14,384 nt of DNA from an uncultured Oscillospiraceae bacterium (GTDB lineage: Bacteria; Bacillota; Clostridia; Oscillospirales; Oscillospiraceae): contig CAKTIH010000054.1 of the NCBI GenBank assembly GCA_934565615.1, forward strand, positions 1 through 14,384, read 5' to 3'. Position numbers and translations under genes: made by a program. The first letter of the stretch is position 1. Each line of letters starts with the position of its first letter. The notes under the pieces are model-generated. The model was not told where the DNA came from, did no database searches, and saw only the letters and a list, made by a program, of their open reading frames with translations. Positions 1-6,185 of the stretch are shown one piece after another.

Positions 1-1145
1 GCACGGGATAGGATACAGCCTATCGTTTGGGCTGCTTTCATCTGCGCGTCGGTAGTCACGTGGGCGTAGGTGTCCAGTGTGAAGCCTGCGGAGTAGTGAC
101 CCAACATGGAGGACACCGTTTTCACGTCCACGCCGTTCTGAAGCGCCATCGTTGCGAAAGTGTGGCGCATGTCATGGAAGCGGATGCGGGGCAGCCCTGC
201 TCGTTTTAGGACTCTTTGTAACATGTGCAGGACACTGTCTGGGGACATGGGGCCTCCGGTTGGCGATGGGAATACCCATTCGCTGCCGCCCACCTTGCGC
301 TTTTGCATTTTCAGTACGCTTATTGCGTCCGCCGACAGCGGCAGGGTGCGGTAGGCGTTTTTCGTTTTCAGCGGTGATTCAACTACCTTGCCATTTTGCC
401 TGGAGATGGCTCGCTGAATTTTCAGCACACTACGGTCGAAGTCCACGTCCCGCCACTTCAGTCCCAGCAGTTCACCTCGGCGTAGTCCGGTGGCAAGGTC
501 GAGGTAGTAGAGCTCGTACACGCCACTGTCTTTGGCTTCTTGGAAGAAGGCACTGAGTTGGTCGGCGGTCAACGTTTTCATCTCTCTGTGTTCAACCTTT
601 GGCAGTGCACAGCCCTGTGTCGGATTCTTGTTTACCAGCTTCTGCTCGATAGCGAGGTTGTATGCCGAGCCGATCATCTGATGGATATTCCGCACGGTCT
701 TCGGTGCCAGTCCTTTCGGCTTCTTTTTCGCTTCGATGCGGTCTACCCGCCCGCCATCCAGCAAGTGCTTGTAAAATCGTTGTAAGTCCAGAGAGGTCAA
801 TTCCGCCAACGGAATGCTGCCAATCTGCGGCTTGATGTGGTTCTTGAGGAAGCCCTGCGAGGTCTTGAACGTGGACGGACGCAGCTTCACCTTGGCGTAG
901 TTCTCCAGCCACACTTCCAGCCAACTCCCCACGGTGTAGGTCTTGGCTCTGCCGTAGTCGATGCCTGTATTTTCCTCGATGGCTTTCTTCAGTTTTTCCT
1001 TGACTTCTGCCTGCGTCTTGCTGAGGACACTCTTGATGATGGCTTTTCCGGTTTCTGGATCGTGACCGACGGTGTAGCGTCCCTCCCAGCGCCCGTCTTT
1101 ACGTTTTCGGATATTGCCTTCGCCGTTTGCTCGTCGTTTTGACAT
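1..1145 (-). CDS. int: Tyrosine recombinase/integrase (C-terminal end cut by window edge)
   Basis: This is a site-specific recombinase that would integrate and excise the element. About 381 codons are visible with no stop, so only the last residues are missing; family members are usually about 380-400 residues. The N-terminus (MSKRRANGEGNIRKRKDGRW) matches the arm-type DNA-binding domain of Tn916/phage-like integrases, followed by a SAM-like core-binding domain at about residues 70-180 and the catalytic domain. The catalytic set is complete: R222 in TGLRRGE, a Lys in LKTKNAYRTLPL (K260/K262), H324-D-M-R327, H350 in LGHYS, and nucleophile Y360 in DTYAHV. The ATG at 1145 is preceded by AAAGGAG at a good distance. 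The gene reads away from attR, which lies 1.4 kb to the right. No excisionase is recognisable beside it. Confidence 0.95.
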   Translation of the reverse strand, partial: MSKRRANGEGNIRKRKDGRWEGRYTVGHDPETGKAIIKSVLSKTQAEVKEKLKKAIEENTGIDYGRAKTYTVGSWLEVWLENYAKVKLRPSTFKTSQGFLKNHIKPQIGSIPLAELTSLDLQRFYKHLLDGGRVDRIEAKKKPKGLAPKTVRNIHQMIGSAYNLAIEQKLVNKNPTQGCALPKVEHREMKTLTADQLSAFFQEAKDSGVYELYYLDLATGLRRGELLGLKWRDVDFDRSVLKIQRAISRQNGKVVESPLKTKNAYRTLPLSADAISVLKMQKRKVGGSEWVFPSPTGGPMSPDSVLHMLQRVLKRAGLPRIRFHDMRHTFATMALQNGVDVKTVSSMLGHYSAGFTLDTYAHVTTDAQMKAAQTIGCILSR

Positions 1146-1571
1146 GGTATCAACTCCTTTCGCCAATGAACAATACCGTAACCAAGAGAGAAAAGCTACC
1201 ATGAAACCGAACTGTTATCAGAAAATTATCATTTGCGTTTGGAGCCGCGCCGCCCTTTTCTTTGTTTATTGCGCCGCAATTCTTGCACCGCCGGGGGAGG
1301 CTCTATTTGGTTACAGCAGTGCATTTTGGAACGGCGGAGAAGTACTTTTCATTAGCTACAGCAGCGTAGAATATGTGCGCTTTGTGCTGAAAATTGCTCT
1401 TACTTGGAAAGAATTTTCTTGAGTGGTTGAAAACATCGAATTTTTCAACCGTCTGCGGAATGGCAACCTTGAAAAGGCTGCTATCCCTGGCATTTGCCGT
1501 CCCTCACGGTCACCCCTGACTGCGAAAATCTCCTTCAAGGTGCACATAAGACTGCGGCCTCAAAACCTTGA

Positions 1572-1594
1572 AAAGCCCCGCATTGCGGGGCTTT
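1572..1594. terminator. Terminator-like hairpin, probably bidirectional
   Basis: AAAGCCCCGC (1572-1581) pairs with GCGGGGCTTT (1585-1594) around a 3-base loop. On the minus strand the stem runs into TTTTC and a further T-rich stretch; on the plus strand only three Ts follow. It could insulate the integrase region from transcription entering from the right. Confidence 0.55.
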
Positions 1595-1600
1595 GTGGGC

Positions 1601-1631
1601 GGAAGGAGGTCGCTTGCGACCACCTTCCTTT
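1601..1631 (+). terminator. Second hairpin directly after the first
   Basis: GGAAGGAGGTCG (1601-1612) pairs with CGACCACCTTCC (1617-1628) except for one internal A-A mismatch, with a 4-base loop, followed by TTT. It lies only seven bases from the previous hairpin. It may be a terminator or a protein-binding dyad; no gene ends just upstream on the plus strand. Confidence 0.4.
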
Positions 1632-1642
1632 ATCATAGTGCT

Positions 1643-1695
1643 AAAATCGAACGGCTATAAACATCCAGAAATCAGGCTTAAAAAGTTCGATTTTT
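1643..1695. repeat. 10-bp inverted repeat with 32-bp spacer
   Basis: AAAATCGAAC (1643-1652) is matched by its complement GTTCGATTTT (1685-1694) followed by another T. The arms are too far apart for a tight terminator hairpin. They resemble paired protein-binding sites, for instance integrase arm sites or a repressor operator. Confidence 0.4.
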
Positions 1696-1800
1696 CACTT
1701 AAAACCATTTCTATGAATCTCATCAAAAAGCTACCGTGAAAAACACTCTGAAAACCGTTGCACATCTCGTTTATTACTTTGCCCGCAAATGCCTCACGTT

Positions 1801-1978
1801 CGCTTTTACTCACGAAAGCGGGTACACACTCGAATCTCAGAGAAAAAAACGCACACGGCGGCTTACACGCCGAAACACGGGGCTTTACTCTTGCCGCTGA
1901 GTGGAGCGTTTAACTCCACGACAGAGGAAAGCCGGAGAAACGGATGCACGCCTACGGCGTGTGTACGCTTCCTCCGGC
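1801..1978. repeat. Four consecutive hairpins, possible structured RNA
   Basis: CGCTTT (1801-1806) pairs with AAAGCG (1815-1820); CGGCG (1856-1860) with CGCCG (1868-1872); GTGGAG (1901-1906) with CTCCAC (1914-1919); GCCGGAG (1931-1937) with CTCCGGC (1972-1978), enclosing CACGCC/GGCGTG (1947-1952 with 1956-1961). The density suggests selection for structure, but I recognise no RNA family and no clear promoter for a transcript. Confidence 0.4.
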
Positions 1979-2021
1979 CCCGCGGCCCCGCTGGACTGCG
2001 CAGCTCTGTAGGCAAATTCAG

Positions 2022-2050
2022 TTGCAAACGCTTTTGCGTTATGGTATGCT
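2022..2050 (+). promoter_or_regulatory. Sigma-A-type promoter of the small membrane-protein gene
   Basis: TTGCAA (2022-2027) and TATGCT (2045-2050) are separated by exactly 17 bp. Transcription would start about 30 bases upstream of the start codon at 2086, leaving room for the ribosome binding site. Confidence 0.7.
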
Positions 2051-2059
2051 AAATTCAGC

Positions 2060-2071
2060 AAATTCGAATTT
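2060..2071. promoter_or_regulatory. 12-bp perfect palindrome, candidate operator
   Basis: AAATTCGAATTT is a perfect palindrome lying between the -10 element and the ribosome binding site AAGGAGG (2072-2078). A dimeric repressor bound here would block the start of transcription. It is AT-rich and short, so chance is possible. Confidence 0.35.
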
Positions 2072-2085
2072 AAGGAGGTTAAAAT

Positions 2086-2361
2086 ATGTGGTTAGTAATG
2101 GGCGCTGGTGCAATTGTTTTTGCAATCCTAAATTTAGCTTGGGCGGCTAAACAGAAAAAATCAAATTGCTTTGGTTTCATAAGTTTATCGTTGACAGCAT
2201 TAACTGCATGCTCATTTTATTCGGACGCTGCTATGCAAGTTGTCAATGAAGATTGGGGCGGCCTTATGGATGTATTGCCTTCTATGAGCAAAATGTTATG
2301 GATTTGCGTCATCATATCTATTGTGGTGAATTCTATCACGCTTTTGGAAGATAACAAGTAA
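2086..2361 (+). CDS. Small three-helix membrane protein, element cargo
   Basis: This is a 91-residue protein of unrecognised family. The start is secure: AAGGAGG lies 7 bases upstream and a sigma-A-type promoter precedes it. Three hydrophobic segments are visible: residues about 1-20, 29-48 and 69-86. A short KQKK turn follows the first, and an acidic stretch around VNEDWGG lies before the third. No catalytic motif is visible. It is the last gene before attR and has its own promoter, the usual position for accessory cargo expressed from an integrated element. Roles such as superinfection exclusion, toxin or stress protein are possible, but nothing in the sequence decides between them. Confidence 0.8.
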   Translation: MWLVMGAGAIVFAILNLAWAAKQKKSNCFGFISLSLTALTACSFYSDAAMQVVNEDWGGLMDVLPSMSKMLWICVIISIVVNSITLLEDNK

Positions 2362-2391
2362 GTCAATTCCAGTTTGTAATTATAGAATCCT

Positions 2392-2412
2392 TTTTGACCC
2401 ACTTTTGACCCA
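2392..2412 (+). repeat. Tandem TTTTGACCCA repeat, candidate integrase arm sites
   Basis: TTTTGACCCA occurs at 2392-2401 and again at 2403-2412, starting 11 bp apart, so both copies lie on the same helical face. They sit about 115 bp inside the element from the attachment core, where arm-type binding sites of tyrosine integrases are expected. The assignment is by position and periodicity only. Confidence 0.55.
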
Positions 2413-2526
2413 GAATAGGATTGGAGCGGGTAAGACTGGATGGAGACAACGGAAAGTCTGCCGAGCGAACAGTGGTAAAAAGCACAAATTGGAGCCAAAA
2501 CGGTTCCGATTTACCCTTGAGACAAC

Positions 2527-2571
2527 CTACGGACCAGAAGGTCAGGGGTTCGAATCCCTTACGGCGTGCCA
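2527..2571 (+). other. attR: 3' half of tRNA-Arg(ACG)
   Basis: The fragment starts in the anticodon loop CTACGGA (2527-2533, anticodon ACG). It continues with the anticodon 3' stem CCAGA, variable loop AGGTC, T-arm (AGGGG, TTCGAAT, CCCTT), acceptor strand ACGGCGT, discriminator G and encoded CCA (2569-2571). The bases before it (ACAAC) do not pair with CCAGA; an intact gene would have TCTGG there. No D-arm or acceptor 5' strand precedes it. It therefore cannot make a tRNA and marks the crossover region, within or near the anticodon loop. Confidence 0.88.
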
Positions 2572-2607
2572 ATAATCCAGATACCGAATGGTGTCTGGAT
2601 TATTTTT
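2571..2607 (+). terminator. Terminator of the original tRNA-Arg gene
   Basis: AATAATCCAGATACC (2571-2585) pairs with GGTGTCTGGATTATT (2590-2604), with one G-T pair and a GAAT loop, followed by TTT. It begins at the CCA end, as expected for a tRNA terminator. It shows that the DNA to the right is the original downstream side of the tRNA. Confidence 0.85.
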
Positions 2608-2628
2608 ATAATTCTAAACCATAATTTG

Positions 2629-2646
2629 GCGCACATTTAGCGCACA
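2629..2646. repeat. GCGCACA direct-repeat pair on the chromosomal side
   Basis: GCGCACA occurs at 2629-2635 and 2640-2646, starting 11 bp apart. This is the same period as the TTTTGACCCA pair on the element side, but the sequence differs. Such a pair outside the element could be the arm sites of an older, lost element; it could also be chance. Confidence 0.4.
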
Positions 2647-2695
2647 AGCCCCCGGCCGCGTTCCTTTCATGGAGTGCAGCCGGGGGCTATTTTTT
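2647..2695 (+). terminator. Strong GC-rich terminator hairpin
   Basis: AGCCCCCGGC (2647-2656) pairs perfectly with GCCGGGGGCT (2679-2688), followed on the plus strand by ATTTTTT. The T-run favours stopping rightward transcription. The same stem lies 22 bp beyond the stop of the leftward gene at 2718 and may also end that transcript, although no U-tract follows in that direction. Confidence 0.75.
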
Positions 2696-2717
2696 CAGGC
2701 AGGCAGAGACGGCGGAG

Positions 2718-4544
2718 TTATTCATAAACGATGGTCACTCCGGATGCGAGCCATTGAGGGATAAGCTCGCTCAGCAGCTCCTCTTCGACCTGCATGACAT
2801 AGATCATGTTGGGGTGCGACTTCTCAAACACAGCCTCCAGCTCCGAAAGCCTGCTGTCAATATTCTCGCTTTCAGTGTCAAGCTCGAACGTGATAACGGA
2901 GCAGGGGGCGGCAAGGTATTGCAGGCGGGTTCTCGCTGTGTCCTGCATATCGAGACTGCTGCCGTAAATAAACAGGCAGCGGCCCTCTTCGTTTTCCTGG
3001 GCTTGTGCCAGAAGGCCTCCGTATTGCGCAGCAAGAACGGAGTTAGCTCCGTCACATAGTTCCTTTCCGCCGGAGGTGTTGATAAAGCGGTAATATACCG
3101 TCCACAGGCAGGTGCAGGAGACCGCAAACGCCAGCGATACAGCCAGTACCGATATCTGCCGGAAGCGGCTCTTTGCCGCTGAGAGCGTGCTGTAAAGCAA
3201 AAAGAGCATTGTACCGAAAAAGATCGGCGAGCCGTAATGCGCGGTTGAAAACGCCATGTAGGCGGCTTCGAGATACCCATACTCTCTGAACACAAAGCAG
3301 TGGACCGCAAGCAGCGCAATGAAATATACCGCGATTATTATACCGGCATACTTTGCCAGAATGCGGTACTTTCTCCCTTTCAAGAGCCCTGTGCGCCATC
3401 CGATAAATGCCATAAGCGCAAGGATCAGCAGCACCGCAGCAAGCGGAAGATCAAAAACGCCGTCGTGCGTAAAGTGCGCCGGTTCAAACAGAAGTCCCCG
3501 AATGAAGCTTCTCAGGAAGGGTGCTGCGCCGTATTCATTCATAGCCTCCATGGAGGCGGTGTAATAGTTGTCCCGCTGCATGATAAGACAATAGACATAC
3601 CATATACCGGTGGGAACAAAGCAGACCGCAGCCCGCAGGAGCGCGCGCGGGGAGGTGAGACTATCGAGAAGGGCGGCGTCCTCATCGGCATTTACCGATT
3701 CAGACCGACCCGCGCGGACATATATAAACCAAAACAGCAGCACCACGAGCGCGAAAAACATACCCGAAGCCTTGAAGAAACAAAGCATGAAAAGATACGC
3801 GGCAAACCGCGGGACGCTGCCGGGCTCCTCTTTCTTGAAAAGAACTGCGAGCGCTCCGGCAAAAGCCGCGCCCATCGCGGGCTCGGTACAGATGCTGGCG
3901 TAGGGGACATAGTCTGTCGTCCCGGGGAGAAGCAGGAACAGAAGGCTGCCGACAAGCGCAGCCGCAGGCGCGAATACGATGCTGTACTGGCAGCAGGCAA
4001 GCAGCGGAGCGGCAAGAAAAATTAGCAGCCACCAAGAGCCGACGAAGAGCAGCCCATCATTGACGCAGCCAAACAGATGACATGCCCACCAGCGGAACAA
4101 AGACGTTCCCGGAAAATACAGGCCGAATGAATAGGCGGCGTTTCTGAACTTCGGCGCAAAGCCGTTATAGAAAAATATGCTTTTGACCTCGATCGCCCAG
4201 CAGCCCAAATCGTCACGGGCGATAACGCATGCGTTTCTCAGAATGACAAAGGCCAGAAGTACAATGCAGTAGAAAGCCACACTGCTCGGGGAAAACAGAG
4301 CTTTCAGCAGCTCTCTGCCGCTGTCCCGTCCGGACGCGCGGATAAAAAACACGACACAGGCGATGAGCGTGAGCCCGGCAACAACGTCAATAAGATAGAG
4401 CGCGCGGAACAGCGCCAAAACAAACAGCACAAGGATAAGCGCCGCCGTGGTGATCGGCACGACGGTCACCAACCTCTCTCTATACTTGCGCGCGAGTGCC
4501 GCACTCAGCCCCAAAAAGGCCGCAATGTTCAGACATGCCGTCAT
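2718..4544 (-). CDS. Polytopic membrane protein, GT-C glycosyltransferase-like
   Basis: This 608-residue protein has roughly a dozen hydrophobic segments and a soluble C-terminal domain of about 100 residues. After the first helices comes an Asp pair in ARDDLGCWAIEVKSIFFYNG (about residues 110-130). Its position at the start of the first large external loop, followed by W, K and NGF, resembles the acidic motif of GT-C lipid-sugar glycosyltransferases. The likely role is transfer of a sugar from a polyprenyl carrier outside the membrane; acceptor and sugar are unknown. I chose ATG 4544 because GGGGAGGG lies just upstream; a TTG at 4574 would add ten residues but lacks such a site. It follows the 40-residue gene at 4650 in the same direction and may share its promoter. 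Confidence 0.8.
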   Translation of the reverse strand: MTACLNIAAFLGLSAALARKYRERLVTVVPITTAALILVLFVLALFRALYLIDVVAGLTLIACVVFFIRASGRDSGRELLKALFSPSSVAFYCIVLLAFVILRNACVIARDDLGCWAIEVKSIFFYNGFAPKFRNAAYSFGLYFPGTSLFRWWACHLFGCVNDGLLFVGSWWLLIFLAAPLLACCQYSIVFAPAAALVGSLLFLLLPGTTDYVPYASICTEPAMGAAFAGALAVLFKKEEPGSVPRFAAYLFMLCFFKASGMFFALVVLLFWFIYVRAGRSESVNADEDAALLDSLTSPRALLRAAVCFVPTGIWYVYCLIMQRDNYYTASMEAMNEYGAAPFLRSFIRGLLFEPAHFTHDGVFDLPLAAVLLILALMAFIGWRTGLLKGRKYRILAKYAGIIIAVYFIALLAVHCFVFREYGYLEAAYMAFSTAHYGSPIFFGTMLFLLYSTLSAAKSRFRQISVLAVSLAFAVSCTCLWTVYYRFINTSGGKELCDGANSVLAAQYGGLLAQAQENEEGRCLFIYGSSLDMQDTARTRLQYLAAPCSVITFELDTESENIDSRLSELEAVFEKSHPNMIYVMQVEEELLSELIPQWLASGVTIVYE

Positions 4545-4649
4545 TCCTGACGCCCTCCCCACAGAAAGATCCAACGAAAAAACATGTATTCAGAGTATAG
4601 CATATCGAAAAACCATGCACAAGGGCTTTGCACCGCAGCCGACAGCGCA

Positions 4650-4772
4650 TCAGTCATCGTCATCCTCATCGTCGCTGTCGTCATTGCTGCTTCCCATGAC
4701 CTCCCGAAAGACCATATAATCTATGAACTGATCCGTGGGGTCGATCTGTCCGTTGTTGTTCCAATCGTACAT
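4650..4772 (-). CDS. 40-residue acidic protein with one dockerin/EF-hand-like loop
   Basis: This gene is easily missed because of its size. The product begins MYDWNNNGQIDPTDQFIDYM and ends in a tail that is almost all Asp, Glu and Ser (about residues 29-40). Residues 3-14 fit a calcium-binding EF-hand/dockerin loop: D3, N5, N7, G8, I10, D11 and D14 at positions 1, 3, 5, 6, 8, 9 and 12. The start is secure: GGAGGTGAGTAT immediately precedes the ATG, and a 17-bp-spaced promoter lies upstream. There is no signal peptide, so it is probably cytoplasmic. It resembles small acidic proteins I associate with Oscillospirales, but I know of no function. It is the first gene before the GT-C-like gene, 105 bp downstream. 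Confidence 0.85.
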   Translation of the reverse strand: MYDWNNNGQIDPTDQFIDYMVFREVMGSSNDDSDDEDDDD

Positions 4773-4800
4773 ATACTCACCTCCGGTCGATAGTAACATT

Positions 4801-4829
4801 ATTTTACAACAGCTCGATTCAATTGGCAA
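4801..4829 (-). promoter_or_regulatory. Sigma-A-type promoter of the acidic-protein gene
   Basis: Read on the minus strand, TTGCCA (4829-4824) and TAAAAT (4806-4801) are separated by 17 bp. The predicted start is about 20 bases upstream of the ATG at 4772, just enough leader for GGAGG. It probably also serves the GT-C-like gene. Confidence 0.75.
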
Positions 4830-4936
4830 GAAATACTGTCCTGCCCCGGCAGCAGCACGGCCTCTCCCACCTTGCCGCGATTAGCCTTTGCGTGGCCGCA
4901 TTCGCTTAGCCCCGCAAAGTCTGCGGCTGCGGAAAC

Positions 4937-4979
4937 GCACCGCGCCTTCCTCTGCCCCCGGCAGCGGCGCGGTGCTTTT
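4937..4979 (+). terminator. GC-rich hairpin with T-tract between divergent promoters
   Basis: GCACCGCGCC (4937-4946) pairs perfectly with GGCGCGGTGC (4966-4975), followed by TTTT. No rightward gene ends upstream of it: the neighbouring promoters at 4801-4829 and 4994-5022 point away from each other. It may stop antisense or read-through transcription, or be left over from a lost gene. Confidence 0.5.
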
Positions 4980-4993
4980 CCAACTATTCTTCC

Positions 4994-5022
4994 TTGCCGG
5001 GGGGCGGGGTTTGTAGTATTAT
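4994..5022 (+). promoter_or_regulatory. Promoter producing a probably leaderless mRNA
   Basis: TTGCCG (4994-4999) and TATTAT (5017-5022) are separated by 17 bp. Only six bases lie between the -10 element and the ATG at 5029, so transcription should begin at or within a base or two of the start codon. No Shine-Dalgarno sequence lies at the usual distance before the ATG, which fits a leaderless message. Confidence 0.6.
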
Positions 5023-5028
5023 GGTGCT

Positions 5029-6171
5029 ATGAATACCGAAACAAGAAAAAGACGCGGGCTCGCCGCGTTATACCGGCTCTGCCCGGCGGCGCACATCGTT
5101 GCCCTGATAAGCGCGCTCGTCATCGCGCTGCACCTGCTGCTGCGGGGAAACTACGCGCTGATGCAGGCTATCTCACAGAAGGTCATACGCCCGCTGCACC
5201 GGCTCATGGCGGCCTTCGCGGCGCACTTTGAATTCTCTCTGGCAGAGCTGCTGATAGGCATATTTGCCGTGTGCATAGCGGGGTACATACTCGTCACATT
5301 GGTGCTGCTCATCGTGCGACCGGGTCGACTGCAAAGACTCTACACGCTGGTGCTGCGGCTGCTCGCGGCGGGACTCGCGGTATACGCGCTGTTCTGCCTG
5401 ATGTGGGGAACGTACTACTACGGCGACAGCTTCCTCGACGCAAGCGGGCTTGAGAGCGGGGAGATATCTTCCGAGCAGTTAGAGACGGTGACGGTATATT
5501 TTGCCGACCTGCTCAACAAATATGGGCGCGAGGTCGAGCGCGACGAAAACGGACAGTATGCCGCCGACCGCGCGGCGCTGCTGGCGCGCTCGGATGAGGT
5601 TTTCAAGGCCGCCGAGGAGGAGTTTCCCTGCCTTGCTGGGCCGGACATACGCGCGAAGGGCGTACACTTCTCGCGCGTGATGAGCTATCTGGACTTTACG
5701 GGCTTTTTCTTCCCGTTCACGGCGGAGGCGAACGTCAACACGGATTTTCCCGGCGCGCTCTTCGCCTCGACCATCGCGCACGAGCTGTCGCACCAGCGCG
5801 GCGTCGCGCGCGAGCAGGAGGCAAACTTCACCGCGGTGCTGGCCTGCCTTGAATACGGCGATGCCGACTACTGCTACTCGGCCTGCCTGCTCGCCTATAC
5901 GCACCTCGGCAACGCTCTTTACAGCGCCGATCCCGGCGCATGGCAGGAGGTCTACCGCGGGCTGAGCGACGGCGTGCTTGCAGACCTCGCGGCGAGCCGG
6001 GAATACTGGGCGCAGTTCGAGACGCCGGTGCAGAGCGTTTCAAACGCCGTGTACGAAGGCTTCCTGCAAAGCTATGACCAGAAGCTCGGCATGCGGAGCT
6101 ACGGCGCGTGCGTCGACCTGCTTGTGAACTATTACTACGATACGGCGCTTGCGCATTTCGACCTTGCGTGA
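5029..6171 (+). CDS. DUF3810-type membrane protein with zinc-peptidase HExxH motif
   Basis: This 380-residue protein has about three N-terminal hydrophobic segments (around residues 20-40, 65-90 and 105-125) and a large soluble domain. The soluble part contains MSYLDFTGFFFPFTAEANVN and then HELSHQRGVAREQEANF, with H251-E252-x-x-H255 and E264 as the probable third zinc ligand. This arrangement and length fit the DUF3810 family, predicted membrane-anchored zinc metallopeptidases of unknown substrate. The active domain is probably outside the membrane, though topology is inferred. The start lacks a ribosome binding site but sits directly after a promoter. The next gene begins 14 bp after its stop, so these form an operon. 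Confidence 0.88.
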   Translation: MNTETRKRRGLAALYRLCPAAHIVALISALVIALHLLLRGNYALMQAISQKVIRPLHRLMAAFAAHFEFSLAELLIGIFAVCIAGYILVTLVLLIVRPGRLQRLYTLVLRLLAAGLAVYALFCLMWGTYYYGDSFLDASGLESGEISSEQLETVTVYFADLLNKYGREVERDENGQYAADRAALLARSDEVFKAAEEEFPCLAGPDIRAKGVHFSRVMSYLDFTGFFFPFTAEANVNTDFPGALFASTIAHELSHQRGVAREQEANFTAVLACLEYGDADYCYSACLLAYTHLGNALYSADPGAWQEVYRGLSDGVLADLAASREYWAQFETPVQSVSNAVYEGFLQSYDQKLGMRSYGACVDLLVNYYYDTALAHFDLA

Positions 6172-6185
6172 CGGAGGGGCAGCCA

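Larger units (their letters stand above)
1146..2021. other. Hairpin-rich non-coding region of the element
   Basis: I see no convincing gene on either strand here; the open frames lack ribosome binding sites and family-like sequence. Instead there are many inverted repeats: 1425-1433 with 1442-1450, two terminator-like hairpins at 1572-1628, a 10-bp inverted repeat at 1643-1695, and four successive hairpins between 1801 and 1978. TCGA(A)TTTTTCA occurs near 1437 and 1688 and, inverted, near 1643; such repeats could be integrase arm sites. The region probably holds regulatory or attachment-site sequences, possibly a structured RNA. Confidence 0.5.
1..2571. mobile_element. Right end of an integrative element (phage, ICE or island) in tRNA-Arg
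   Basis: The segment holds a tyrosine integrase, a hairpin-rich non-coding stretch, a small membrane-protein gene and a repeat pair. It ends at a tRNA-Arg(ACG) 3' half whose 5' half is absent. That is the normal outcome of site-specific integration into a tRNA gene: the element's attachment site rebuilds the tRNA at one end and leaves a 3' fragment at the other. The tRNA terminator lies to the right of the fragment, so the element extends leftwards out of the window. The rest of its content is unseen, so phage, ICE and island cannot be told apart. Confidence 0.8.

Noticed and set aside
1114..1422. A 102-codon plus-strand frame beside the integrase start
   Set aside because: No convincing ribosome binding site at 1114 or at the internal ATG 1201, overlap with the integrase start, and no family-like sequence.
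1437..1700. Possible CRISPR-like repetition of TCGA(A)TTTTTCA
   Set aside because: Only two or three short copies, one inverted, without regular spacers or cas genes; better read as protein-binding sites.
1801..1978. Retron-like structured RNA
   Set aside because: No reverse transcriptase is visible nearby and the stems do not show the paired a1/a2 arrangement; kept only as a generic structured region.
1789..2052. An 87-codon plus-strand frame in the hairpin-rich region
   Set aside because: No ribosome binding site, basic low-quality composition, and it runs through several RNA-like stems and the downstream promoter.
2363..2624. Short open frames on both strands across the tRNA fragment, including one reading KGFEPLTFWSV
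   Set aside because: They are translations of the tRNA-Arg 3' half and its junction. The GFEPLTFWSV-like sequence is a well-known false protein arising from antisense of this tRNA.
3300..4025. A 241-codon plus-strand frame
   Set aside because: Antisense to the membrane-protein gene; very Lys/Arg-rich sequence without motifs, as expected of a shadow frame.
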